From: Saxidomus purpurata
Lineage: Eukaryota; Mollusca; Bivalvia; Venerida; Veneridae
Assembly: GCA_022818135.1 (NCBI GenBank)
Contig: JAFMSR010000005.1
Location: 23,203,272-23,267,271, forward strand
Direction: 5' to 3'
DNA length: 64,000 bases
Below are positions 46,642 to 59,749 of this stretch, one piece after another (position 1 is the first letter of the stretch; the number at the start of each line of letters is the position of its first letter). Below the pieces are notes generated by a model. That model was not told the DNA's origin and did not search any database. It was given only the letters and a program-made list of their open reading frames with translations. Made by a program: the position numbers and the translations under genes.

Positions 46642-47492
46642 CTTTTATTTTGTCCCCTCGAAGTATTCACCTCCAACAGATACGCAAAGTTTCAGTCTTC
46701 TAATCCAATCTTTGAAGGCATTTTCATAGTCTTTTCTATGTATACTATGAAGACAGTGGAATATTGCAGAACCGAGGCGTTTGCGCTGGACAAATTTTCG
46801 ACCAGAAAGGTATTTTTTGAGCCTTTGGAAGAAAAAGAAGTCACACGGGGCAAGGTCAGGCGAATACGGAGGGTGAGGGAGCACAACAACCTTTTCCTGC
46901 TTCAGATAGTCTTGTACAATAGACGCCTTGTGCGATGACGCATTGCCATATAGCAATCTGACATTGGCCAAACCAGTTGCAGGTCTTCGAGTTTTGAAAT
47001 ATTTCTTCAGTTTTCGAAGAACTTTAGTCTTGTAAAACTTCGCATTTACGGATTTGGCTTTAGGTACAGCAACCTGAATGGCAGGACCCTGGTTTTTGAA
47101 GAATGTGTCATACATTACCTTCTTGACGCTCATGGTCCGCTTTGCAATGCATGGTTTTTTGCCAGACTTTGTTGACCATATTTTGTTCTGAATCTTTCGT
47201 TTGGGCTCAAAAAGTGAACTCATGTCTCATCACCATTGACAACATTTGCAAAAGACCGTGCATTGTAATTTGGAAACTGTTTAAGCAACATTTTCGCGCA
47301 TTGCACGCGTTCCTTTTTCTGCTCATCTGTCAACAGATGGGGAATCCATCTAGCACAGATCTTTCTCATTTTCAAGTTACGTTTCAAAATTGCATGAGCT
47401 GCTCCTAATGAGATGCCAACCATACTAGCTATTTGCCTAGCGGTGTTTCCCGCATCAGTAGCAACTATTTCTTTCACTCTAACAACCAAAAA
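46642..47492 (-). pseudogene. Mariner-family transposase relic, 5'-truncated and inactivated
   Basis: Two consecutive frames (47489-47220 and 47223-46645) encode a mariner-type transposase. Diagnostic pieces are a helix-turn-helix (ARQIASMVGISLGAAHAILK), the linker ARWIPHLLTDEQKKERVQCA, the first catalytic Asp in NGDET, PHPPYSPDLAPCDFFF with the third Asp, and the C-terminal YFEG. Defects: the first helical region is missing, a TGA replaces Trp right after NGDET, a one-base loss follows in a T-tract, and the second catalytic Asp (normally in an HDNA motif) is Gly in YGNA. Mariner transposases move DNA by a D,D34D mechanism; this copy cannot. Terminal inverted repeats were not found. Confidence 0.9.
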
Positions 47493-47696
47493 TATATCGA
47501 GATCTTGTTTATGAGGTTCGAGACCAATAAAACATTCTGTTATGTGATATTGTAAAGGAATTTTCGTCTCGTAAATATTTCTATAAACGTCCTGAATTCA
47601 AGGCTGTGGATTATTTCATTACAAAACGTTTTCAGTATAATGATCTTTAAATTATTTTGAACCCCCCCCCGCCCCCTCCCAATACAAAAAATATGT

Positions 47697-47907
47697 TCAC
47701 CTACTTTCGTTGACCCATTCGCCAAAGAAGTAAATGTCAGACGAATAAAAAGCATTTGACATCGTGTCAGTAGACTGACAGAAAGGCTTCCCAACACGTG
47801 TCGACAATGCTCCTGTCACAATAAAGTATCTAAATCTTGTTGTATGCGTACTCTCATACATATCGAAGTAAGAATACCTGGCATAATTCTTAGATAGATG
47901 TGTGTCA
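47697..47907 (-). CDS. Candidate orphan coding exon
   Basis: A minus-strand segment reads openly between an acceptor-like TTTTTCCTATAG and donor-like sites near 47697-47705 (GTAGGT or GTGAAC). It encodes ADTHLSKNYARYSYFDMYES through GKPFCQSTD to IYFFGEWVNE. Codon use and amino-acid mix look protein-like, and no methionine start precedes it. I do not recognise the family and found no neighbouring exon with matching phase, so it may be part of a gene whose other exons I missed, or a relic. Confidence 0.3.
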
Positions 47908-48130
47908 GCTATAGGAAAAACCAGCACTATTATCTTTGCCGTAGTTCTGATTTCGTTGCTGTTTTGTTACCGACGTATCTTCCAAACTGTGTGTCTTGAA
48001 GCCATAAAAAATACAGAAAACGCAAGTAATTTATGTCACAAGCTTCAACCTTCCACATGCAGTCAATGCTTATAACTTTAGGAAAAAACTAAAGTGACTA
48101 GAAGAACGAGTCTTATTATAAAAAAAAAGA

Positions 48131-48200
48131 ATGTTCGATTGACAACATGAACTCTGCAATTACGGCGAATGCGCTACCACTGAGCCATGGTGGCTGCACC
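48131..48200 (-). repeat. tRNA-derived SINE head fragment
   Basis: On the minus strand GGTGCAGCCACCATGGCTCA then GTGGTAGCGCATTCGCC matches an A-box-bearing tRNA 5' half. No B box follows within the usual distance. Confidence 0.45.
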
Positions 48201-51200
48201 AGCAAAGCAATTTCATTACAATTTTCCTTGATTTTGCACTTTTCTATAAACAACAATTTAAACGAGACTGACTTTGAATGTGGTAATTTCATGCTATTCG
48301 CGTACGAAGCTAAATCGATAAGCTAGTTTAAAGAACACATCAAATTAAGCATGAATTTTGGACACAATATTAATTTAACAGTAAAGAAGTACAATCTGAT
48401 GGACTCTTTCTCTAAATGTTTCTTTTTACGTTATTGGACATTTTAAAGCCAGTATGTCGACCTGAATCTCAAATGACTACAAAAATCAAGAAAATCAAAT
48501 AACATGTTGAATTAAAATATGTTATTTATGAACATTTCGTCTGTAGCAATGTTATAAAGACAATTGTAAATATTAATATTTTCCTTGTATAGGAAACTAG
48601 ACTCATGTACTTTTCAAAAACGTTTTCATATTTTGAGGCTTTAAACTTGTCTTTAGCACAACCTCATGCTCAGTACGAAATCATGTTCAAGCAATTTGAA
48701 GAAAAGTCAAGTTATATTTGACTTTGTTTTGTCATTACCGAAATGTTAAAAAAACTTTGTTTTGTTTTTTACCGTATCCTTTGTCTATGTGTAATTAACA
48801 TTATGCATCAGCAGGAGTTGTATATGTAGACGGTATTTATCATGTAATAACACTATCTTCCTATTTCCTTTTTATTTTTGGAATTGCCATAACGCATTCC
48901 GTGTATTAATTTGTCATAGCTTTTATGATAAACAAAACATAAACAGGGCAAATTAGCATGTATATGATAGTATGTTTACAACCGCGTCTTTATTAGTCTT
49001 GTTCATACTACTGTGCTTAATGATATTCTAAAGAAAACAATTATCCGGGCAAAAATGTGAAAAACATATACGCCAAGAAAAAACAAAACATATAGCGAAA
49101 CTACATGCTTATAATGTTTGAGTATACTTTCTCAATATATAGTGGATAATTGTTTGTTTCGATGTAAGATCACATTATAATTTCATAGAGTGGGCACCAA
49201 AAGTGATAAGAATTTTTGGTGTTCACGAGTGAAATTAACGTGATATTATACCGATACCAAAATTTTTTTCTGTTTATTTCATTGTTAAAACTACTTTTAT
49301 TGAGTTTAATTCTATAAAATATCGAAAATCGCGGGAAACGTCATCAGGAAACATAGGGCAAATAACGTCATTTTAACGACGTCATCGTCGCATCGTTTCC
49401 AGCATTAATTACGCTCGGTATACTTTTTGACGTAAATTCGGGTTAAAGATTGCAAAAACACTGAAAATAAAAATGTTAATTCATTGTTTCAAAACTGTGG
49501 ATTATCATTTTTTATTTCACTTAGAAAACTCTATAATTCACTGATAAACATAAGATAAAAGAGAGTATACAATAATTTTACTGCTGATCTTTTCAAAATA
49601 TAACTTGTTACGATATAGTATTTTAAAAGACTGCTTTGCTTTTGTGTTACAGTGATGCACGTTTTTATATGAATAACAGTACAGTGGGAGCATTTGCTCA
49701 TACGTATGAATTAGGACAATTATTAGTGTTACCTTTATTTTCTAAAAAGTTGAAGATTTTTAAGAATATCATTGAATAAGAATTTTAGAATTTGTTTTAC
49801 TTACATGCAATTTTGGTTATATGTGCATCATATCAAGACGATGTGCAAAACTTATGTTCCAATCTAGTCGCCTCAAAGTAACATTTCGAGGTCATTGGAG
49901 TTTCGTGTACGCTCAATAAATTTGTATCTCTTGAACCTATTGAAAGGTTTTTATGAATCTTGCGCCAAATGTTCATCTTATTAAGACGACGTTCAGAACC
50001 TTTGTTTCAGAAATTGGTTTTATTAATGTCCGCTCCATATGACGCATTAGGAAACTTGGGACAAGTGTACATCTTACCAACACGATATGCAGAACCCATG
50101 TTCTAACACTGCAAACCAAGGTCAAGGTCAAACTATTTTATTTCCTAAGCCCTTATCGAAATGATGTGTACATTGTGTCAGGAACGTAGAATATTCTAGG
50201 TTCCTGATTGTGCATTCTTGTAATTGAGGTAACTGTACTGAGATGAGCCATTTCATATGACGAGGCGAGTTTGTAGGGGTATTTTAAATCTATATTTTTA
50301 GCATCATGTACACCGAGGCATGAATATCGTATCAAAACTTACCATAAAATAATAAAAACTATTGCAACATGTTGTATTCGAATTGAAATACAGATTTTAT
50401 TCAATAGAAATAGCTATGAAGGTTACTTACAAATGTATAGTGTACACTTAATTCTAAAGTTCTGATTCGAGATTAGTCACTGCGGTATGCAACAGCATAT
50501 TACGTTTATTGTTGAATGAATACTATAATAATGACAAGAAGACATTTTTGCGATTCTGTCATTAAATGGTCGGAATAAAAGTCTGCACGATTCTCCAATA
50601 AGCAATAACACAAAAACGTTATACGCAAATGTATCTGGAATTGAAAATCAAAGAAATTACTTAACTTGTCTTTGAAATATGTAAAGAGATATCAGCTTTA
50701 TTATATATAAAGTTGAAAGTTACGGCTAACCTAAATATCAGTATATAACTAAATTAATTTGTATCAGACACGTTCAAATATGTAACGTTATAATATAAAA
50801 CAGTTCGAAGTGTATGAATATTTAAAGTAGAGTATACAATATTCATACATTTCTGTGATGTATTGATGATTCTTAATTCAATCACGTTTGGTGCAAATAA
50901 GAAACTGCTGCATTACCGTAAAATGAACATGTGTAAGAAAGCTTTAAACATACATGTTTTAGGGTATTTTCTATGTCATAGCACACAAGGTATGCTTGGT
51001 CTTATTTACTCATGTCAAGGTCAGTGATTAAAGCAAAGATGAGGGTGCAGCGAAATGAAACGTGATAACAAAATTTAAGCTTTTGTATTAGATAAATATT
51101 ATACATGTAGAACCATTTTGAGCAGTTTTATGCCCTGTCCCAGTCTATTCAGGCACAATTGTAAAACAGCGAATATGACCATGGATTTTAATTATTGTCA

Positions 51201-54200
51201 AAGTACTTTTAAACATGCTTTTTGCTCATAATAGTTGTTTGTCTGTTTTAGGGGTCTGTTTAAGTTATCGTAACCCTTTCCATAGGTGACCTTAATACAT
51301 TTCATGTATTCCTACAACCTGATTAGGTCTAGCTACCCTCCCCTAAGACCCTCTTTAGAAATCAGTGATTTTGCATCGCTTATGATTAGTTTATAATTTA
51401 TGACTGCCACTATAGAAAACCCGGTGTATTACTTTCTCAAAAACAATATCTTCCATATTGGAACTTTCTTCATGTGTGACCTAATTGGAGAAAAAAAGAG
51501 GTTAAACATTATTATAACAGCAAATTTTCAAAATAAAGGGCTATACTACGTGTGAACAGGATAGAAAACAACCTAAAAGCTACTAAGTAAACCCTATTAT
51601 TGCAGGTAATGGATACACCTTTCAAACTATTGAAATATGATACATTACAAAATAGTTCGTCAACAAGTTTCAAAGAATTAATATTGGATAGATGGAATGA
51701 TTATGTCTATGATGTTTATCAAATTTATAATATTTATTATCATATTAAATTTGATTTGGCTCAGTACGTTTGATTAGAAAAGAAATTTACTCAATTTGTA
51801 TTTACGTAGAACAAACAGATATGGCCACCGTGGAATAAAGCAATAGTTTCAAAACTACTTCAAAACATTTAGATTTTTTTACCTTTATCGATTTGGCATG
51901 ATGTCAGTCCATCATCAAAATCAGGCATACCAAAGTGTTTTAAAACTTTTGAAACAAAATCTCGTTTTGAAAAAAATACGATTTTCCCCTAATATTTATC
52001 GTTGGCAGTAACATAAAAATAGAAAAATGGCAACTTTAGCATGTATAAAATGACAGACTGCATTTTGAAATTTTAATCAAAGTTTATACTAATTATGCCG
52101 TAAATAATAACAAAACGGCAAATCATTTTGCACGGCAGGTGGAAAGTATCTACGTAACCTTTGTTTGGTGCCAATTTCCTTGCATGTAAAAACTTCTCTT
52201 TGACAGGTACGATAGAACAGCTGTCAGTAAATAATGCTTGCTGTGTGCAACTGAAACATCATAACATTTGCGTATCATTGTAAACCTTCGCTATGTGATA
52301 ATCGCTATGTGATAAATAACATTGATGTTTAGCATACTGAATCAATAGAACGCATATATAATTTGGAGTCAGTGGCTTGTAGTCAATGCAAAGATACAAA
52401 AAGGTTACATGCGTAAGCCTCCATTGGTATAAATGTAAATGATAAAATAATAGAATGATCATATTGTTGCATAAAAAGAACATGGTGCAGAACATTTGCT
52501 TATTTACAAGTATACTGTAAACACAAACCTATATGTGACATAAAAATTTGCAAAAAAGGTGAACAATATGTCGTCTATGACGTAAAAACGAGCAAGAATA
52601 TGTTCGACTATGACGCCAGAAACGAGCAAGAATATATTCGACTATGATAAGTTTTGTATTGCTTTACTAAATATATTACAGTAAATCCCCCTTTGGGAAA
52701 AATGTTATCTCATACTTCGAATACAGAATTACCCTATTTTAAATCCTGATAAAGTTAATACCTACAATTTATAAGTTTAAAGAACTTTAAATAACAAGCC
52801 AAAGGTATGTTGTTGTTTTTTTCGAACAGTGTGTTCATGTGCGGCCTTTAGTCACACAAGCTAATAAATATTTTTATTTGCCCATTTGTTTTGCTCCGCG
52901 TCGAACATTCTTATAAGACGCATTTATGACATTTGAAGGCTTATGTATGCTCTTACGACCAATGTTATGCTTTGCTGCTGTTGTAGGCAGTCTTTTTTAT
53001 ATCAACATGATTCGTGTTGAAAGAGAATGCTGTATAATTAATTGACACAAAGACACGTACATAAACACACACATCGCATGTTTTCTTTTGTACAATTATA
53101 AATACAAATGATCCTACTTTACACAATGATGTTTTCTACATAGCAAAACCAGTGGTACATTCGTATGTATATATATGTCTATATTTCAAACATTCAACTG
53201 TATTGAACGAATCTTACAAACGGAAAAAAATAAAACACCTTTGAACAAGTAATTTGGAAATGTTGTATTGATTTATATTATACTTTTATCTATACAAGCA
53301 TGAAGAATAAAAGAAAACAAACAATGGTGTTATATACATATTGAACCTATATTGATTTCTATTACTACTTAGCTTGAGAGTACTAATTTAGCATGTGAAT
53401 TCTTCTGTAGTACTTGATAAATCAATATCATGAAGATTTGATAACATGTATTTTACCATATAAACATAGTTTGACTATTTCTTTCGAGGTTTGTTATCAA
53501 ATAACATATTTCATTTCAATCAAATTTCAGTTTTCATAACTGTATACATGTATACCCATTTTTGCAAAAAGATATTCTATGTAAATGCTTTAACTTAGAT
53601 ACTAAAAAAGACACTTCTATATAGCTTTACATTTAAATAAATGCTAACAAAAAGATTCAATTTAAATTATTGGGATACATCTGTTCTAGCACAAGGCAAA
53701 TTAAGCCCAGAATATACTAGTAAAGTCAGATATATAAGCAATATCCGAGTATAAATTGGCGTCTACCCTCTCAACTACCGATGAACACGTTGTCGAAAGA
53801 CAGCCAATGAAAATCCCCGAAGGAAAGAGGAAAGTCCAACTTTAATAAATTGGAAAATGTCAGCCGATGAAATCAATATCAATACTTGTTTCAAACCAAC
53901 CAATGGCTATGATTGCTATCAGAACGGAAATGACGCAACAAAGGTTTGATCCTGACGATTTGTGCGTTGAAATCGTGCTGTACTTCCTGAAATGCATAAA
54001 AAGAGTGATTTATTTAAATCAAATGTTAACAAATGGATGCTTAAAAATCGGATCAGTAATATATTTTGCATAAGTGAGTTGCTAATCCATGCACACAGCT
54101 TGCAATAATTTGACTCTTTAAAATATAACCATAATTATACAAGTGTACAAGTTGCCTTCTCTACCTTTTATTGCATGTTTCCATATTTACTTTTTAATTG

Positions 54201-54590
54201 CACGTACCAGCTATAGTGTTTTAACATACTTGTTCTTAAACATTAATAACTCAATTAAACAAGCTTGCAAAATGCGTCTTGAGTCGATGACAACAACAAT
54301 CAAATAGTTAATGTTCGTGGCGAAAATTTTCTAATTTGGTAAAGCCGGCTGCTTAAATAACTCAAATATGCTGAAAGGATAAAAAACACAGGGTAAACAT
54401 TTGAGGTGATTTAAAGCAGGATTTATTATATTAACGTATTTACGATCCCTGTTTAAAGTGATGTGTTTGATGTTACACACGATATATATGAGTATAAAAA
54501 ACCCCATCTTAATCAACAAATCACCAAAAATAGTAATTGAAGCAGATTAGACTGTACCCCCACTATCGCAAAGGGAAATTGACTGACTAG
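48201..54590. other. Long non-coding stretch
   Basis: No supported gene over 6.4 kb. 49830-50110 holds three diverged monomer-like blocks (ATC-TATCAAGACGATGTGCA-AAC) of a dispersed repeat. 49330-49430 has clustered ACGTCAT motifs and may be another repeat. All open frames are short and AT-driven. Confidence 0.45.
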
Positions 54591-54830
54591 TCAGTATCAC
54601 ATATGTCCCCCTCGCGCATCTGTCACAACACTGATTATCTTGTGCATGTGATATACATCCCTGATTCTCCTGAACATGGGATACATCCACTCTTCAAACA
54701 ATGCTGTCCTTAGATGGTCGAGAGTAGTAGGGGTATTCCTACGGTCCATTATCCTTCTGTCAAGTTAGTCAAACAAAAATTCAATCGGGGACAAATCTGG
54801 ACTGTACGGCGGTCAGTCGAGTGAGTAAAT
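54591..54830 (-). pseudogene. Tc1-like transposase C-terminal relic
   Basis: On the minus strand the segment encodes PPYSPDLSPIEFLFD, then DRR...TPTTLDHLRTALFEEW, and a C-terminal VVTDARGGHM-Y, all marks of Tc1-family transposases. The Glu of SPIE is the third catalytic residue. A TGA lies where Trp is expected before PPYSP, a TAA after FLFD, and at least one frameshift precedes the ARGGH part. Only the last quarter of the protein remains. It is distinct from the mariner relic at 46642-47492. Confidence 0.82.
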
Positions 54831-57800
54831 GTTATGGTTTTGCGAGAAAGTCTTGGAATTAGGTGACGCTGTTGCACAAATAGAGCTACAGCGGGGCGCT
54901 AAATTTCATCCCTTTATCTTACGGCGGTTAAATTCCCGGCTACTAAATTCAACGGTGACAGCCCGATTCAGAATTTCTGCTGATGCGTATACAAACAATG
55001 CAAACACCACGCTTTGCTAAAGATAACATTGCGTTCAACGGTTATTTGGGTTAATACGGACATTTGTATTTAGCTAGTAATACTAATCTGAATTGGAACA
55101 CAAATTCCTTTTCATTGAAATGAACTGCACCACAATAAGTTGTGACGTGTGTGCAAGTTATCAATCAATTTGACGTCTCAAACAGTACATACTCCTGGCT
55201 GCGAAAAGTCAAATAAAATTAAAAAGTAATTACTAAGCTGCGCTCACCCCCTTATGGTTTCTTAACTGTTAAATTTTGACTTCAAACACTGCCTAATACT
55301 AAGTGAAAATATGTTTTAAAATTAACTTCACGATAAGTTAATGAGGCTAAGATATTAAATATCAATGCTTAAGATAGGTCATCACATGGAAGGACAGCCG
55401 TTTTATAATCATATATTGCAAATACGGATCCGGCATTAGCTTGGGCTATTACACCGGAACATAATGAACAAAAAGATGACAGCGATAGTGCTTTAGACTA
55501 GTTCAAATTAAGACAAGCTCTATATTCTTATACCTGACAAGTATATGACGTTTAGACATAAAACAAATGCAATACATTCCAGGCATTTTGCTTTCTACAG
55601 CTTTTTTTGACTCTACTCTCCCAACTACATAAAACACTGATGACAGTTCTGATCTATACTATTTCACACTTCCACGAAGTTAGAGTGTTTATGTTTAGGG
55701 ATCATAACCTCATCAATCTTGTTTGTCGTTAAGTGTAATAAGCCATTATTCAACTCGAATAATCATAAAAGGTTAAAAGAAGTTTTTGGGACAATGACCA
55801 GGCTTAGATTTCAGAAACTTTCACCAATACAACATGATTTTAAAAGCTATATTTACTACAATACTTTGTACTTTGATGACTGTTTTCTTCAGTATGCATT
55901 GTTTGCCCTTAAGAAAACAAACATTTCTGTGCACTACCTTATGTATAAAGTAGAAGTAACCAATATGTATTTAATCGCCTGGAATTAATTGCTATTTCAA
56001 AATAATTATTATCTGGATGCACTTCAATGTGTTTCTATATTGTTTTATTTTATACCTTATATATTGTTATTTTTTTCGTAATGTCAAAAGTGTTGAATGT
56101 TTTCTTGAAAACAAGTAAGTATGAATGCACCGGCTTCTCGTTCATATCATCGTTGCCTGATGTAGTATCAGACGTAACATGAAACTTTATATTAATGTTT
56201 ATACCCTATTTTCCTCCAATAATGAAGAGTACATAAATAATATAGAATCAATACACACAGAAATACTTACAAATGACAAAAAAGAACACGCAATATCCCA
56301 TCGCTAGAAAAATGAAAAATAAGAACAACAAACAAAGAGAAAACACAAAGACACAACCATTATATGATATGTATGTGTGAAAAAAAAACTTTCTTAGAAA
56401 ACGCGGTTTATATACTTTTTTTCATCAATAAATTTTAATAACATATACATTGTTCTTTTTTCCTTCAGACAAGCTTTGTTTAAGCTTATTTATAAGACCT
56501 CAACATTTTATGCATTCTAAGACAACTCACGAAAGTGTTCAAATGCTTGATAACAGTTGATAAACTCTTTCTAAAATTTGAGTGTCTGGAACAATCGTCT
56601 TAGTGCTTCAAACAATAGTTCGAGTGTTTTTGTAAATGCAACAATAACTGTTAATGTGATAAACAGCGTCAATGATGAAAGCTCTTCAGTCGAACACTTA
56701 CTATACCAAAGACTTCCGAACCAAATTTATTTTTCAGATTAATGCAACTTAGAAACAAGTGAAATGCAACAAATCGTACTTTATTATTATGATAGCAAAA
56801 GTGTTTTAGCAGACCATTATGTTGAAAGATGCTTGTATAAACGAATGTATACCGACCAATTTCAATACATTTTTGCACCTATAAATCTCATAAATGGTGC
56901 ATTTTTCTTTTTTTCAGACGCTATTTCATTTGAATGGTTTTCTGTCAATTGTAAATAAAAATGCAGTGTAATTATTTGTTGAAAGAACAAATAATTACAC
57001 ACACAATTTTTCAAAGTCTGTTTGACACCTCCACAAAAGTCCCATCGACACCATCAACGAAATTTGAATGTCGAGTTATTATGTCCCCCCCCCCCCACTA
57101 TTACAAAGATTATAATTGTAAAACAATACCACGAGTGTCTGGTTTAGTACGTTATAAGCAACATCTATTTCAATTGTTATATTTTGAGTCTAGAATCAGA
57201 CCTCGTGTTAATTTCATTTAGTGTCTGGCCGAATTAACTAGAATTTTCAATAATAAGCAGTACCAAATCCTTATCGAATGGAGTAGAGTTATATTAGTTG
57301 TCCGAAAAAACAATAACCGAGGTTAATTCATAAAATCGTATTATAATTGTGTTTAACCACCTTTCCCCTCTTTTCGTTATAAACACTTCCTATATCTGCC
57401 AGCAATTTAAATCATGCACGAATTATGTCTATTTTTCCTCTTTTTCTTTCCCATGGCATCGCAACCTTTTAGAGACATTGGGCCCCCCCCCCCCCTAGAC
57501 GTCCGTTATATAAGTTTCAAACCAATTATATGGCAGAGAACTTTTCTTTAACATATAAACATCCGTATTCTTAACATGGGTTATTGCCTTGATGCTTTTT
57601 CGTTTGGAAACCCACTCGTAAAATTCTCTGCCATGTTAATTTGTGAAGCACTCAATCATTTTGAAATACGTGAAATTGCAACATCTACCAAATGTCTTCA
57701 TAAAGTCAAGACATGATAGCTTTTGTGCATCGATAAGCTCGATTATATTTGATTGAATGATAATTAAACAAAGAATGAAAAAGGAAGCCGTGCATATCTT

Positions 57801-59749
57801 GCAATCGTAAAGCATTTGAATTAGTGTTGCTTTCAATAAAGATTTATTACAGAAAGTCTCTTTGTTAATTATTTGTGCTAAAATGGGGCATTTTTCGATA
57901 TATGTTGTATTAAAAATTTTACGTTCATTAAACACATTATTTATGTTTGAATAATACAATTTGCTAGATGTAGGGAGTGTCGCTTTAAGGCAGATCTTGC
58001 TTAATATGTTAAGTCACAGGTAAGAAGTCGTCGCAACTAAATCACAAGTAATTATCTATAATTTCCTCTTTACTTTTCGCATTTCATGTATGCTCCGTAA
58101 ATCCAATAAATAAATGTCGTTTCCCTTTTCATTTCTAGTATGAGTAAGAGGTAATACATAACACCCGAGACGTAGTTCAGAGAAAATGTCCCTAAAAGGC
58201 TGCTGTTTTTTCATTGTCTAAGAACGTGTTAAACCGTTGAATCTCATTACCGTTATTTGTTTACCAATTTTCGCGCCACACAGTAGACTACGCAGAATAA
58301 TGACGAGACAGATTTCCCGCACCTCTAAATAATTAAAAAACTGACCGAGAAGGTTAACATATGACAAAGAATGCTACAACTTATTATCTTTGATAATTTC
58401 ATTTATTAACTAACCCAGTCTCAGTCTTCTCAATAATTTCATAATGTTCATAAATAGAAACTATAGTCTGTGTTCTATTGACCATTGAAAAGTCAGTCAA
58501 TACGCCTAGAGTTCACGCTTTTTGCAGATGTTCGTCCGTGAGTTGACCTGTTTCGTTCTTTGCCTACCACTGTTTGATTTGAATTAATTAGTACAAATTA
58601 TCAGCAGTTTTTCATTTTTAAACCAAAGTTTGAGGTTCGTAATTCTTGAATCTAGGCTATTTACAAAAAGTTACAGTTTTTTTACGTGTACAGTCTATCT
58701 TCGTTTAATGTTGTTATGGCAGGATACAAAGTTATAAAACGTCTTCGATGCTTTTCCTTTTAACCCTTTTACACCTAGATTTTAACAAGTAGATTTTCTG
58801 ACATCCAATTTGGGAAATTGCATTATTTCAATAGGGGTGTTTTGCAGGGTCCAAAAGGTATAAGACTTAAATCCTGAAAACACGACATTTTATTTGTCGT
58901 CTGCTTCGAAATGTTGTTGTTTGAAATGGTATATTGTAATGATACTAGACACAAATGGAGTTAAACTGATTGCATTTTCTTAACTTAAATTTTTCCCTGA
59001 ATCGGTGATGTGTAATTAAACTGTAGTGAGTTACGACCACTTGAGTCTCAAAATAAATTAGGAAGAGCTAACATGAACATTTTATGCTTTTTGTTATGAT
59101 TATATGAGTGTTAAAAATGTTTTAGGCGATCCATTTCTCCCAAATTGCAAATGCTCATAATACAAAAAAATAAGATTTAGTTGTTGCGAAACTTTTTAAC
59201 GGGTTTTTGCAACTCGGCCGTCAATGACAAACTTGGGCAGGGCAATGCTTGACTCCGATAATGTAGAAATTATTGAGTAGTGTATATGTGATGAACATTT
59301 ACTTTTGCACTTGGCAAAAGAGTTGCATTTATTTGGTTATCACTCAAGCTAAAATGTGTACTTTTTCTGCTATGTTTTAGGTTTTTAGGAGCAAAGCTGT
59401 ATTGCTGTTTATGTGGGTACTATTCAACTGTAATTTGTTCATTTGTCTAATTTTGCTATGAGTGGATGGGTTAATTTGATATGCTACAAATAGCGTTAAA
59501 CAGTATTTAAGACTAAATAGGGTATCGGCTTAAAAATGTTGTCTGAGGATCACTTACTTGTTTTAATTCAAAATGTAGTGTTCTAGTAAAACTTATGGTC
59601 AGAATCTGTAAAAATATTAATTGTCCCTGAAATATATATGGCTCATTTTACAGCTTCGTAACCCCCATTTGTTTTTATATTTCTACTTGTCTAAATTACT
59701 TATATTTACCAACAGTCAGTTAAGGACAACATTTGATTTTTTGTTTTTT
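54831..59749. other. Long non-coding stretch
   Basis: No supported gene. It includes C-tracts at about 57083-57096 and 57482-57495. Frames at 55719-55988, 56961-57221 and 57636-57959 show no domain pattern. Confidence 0.4.
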
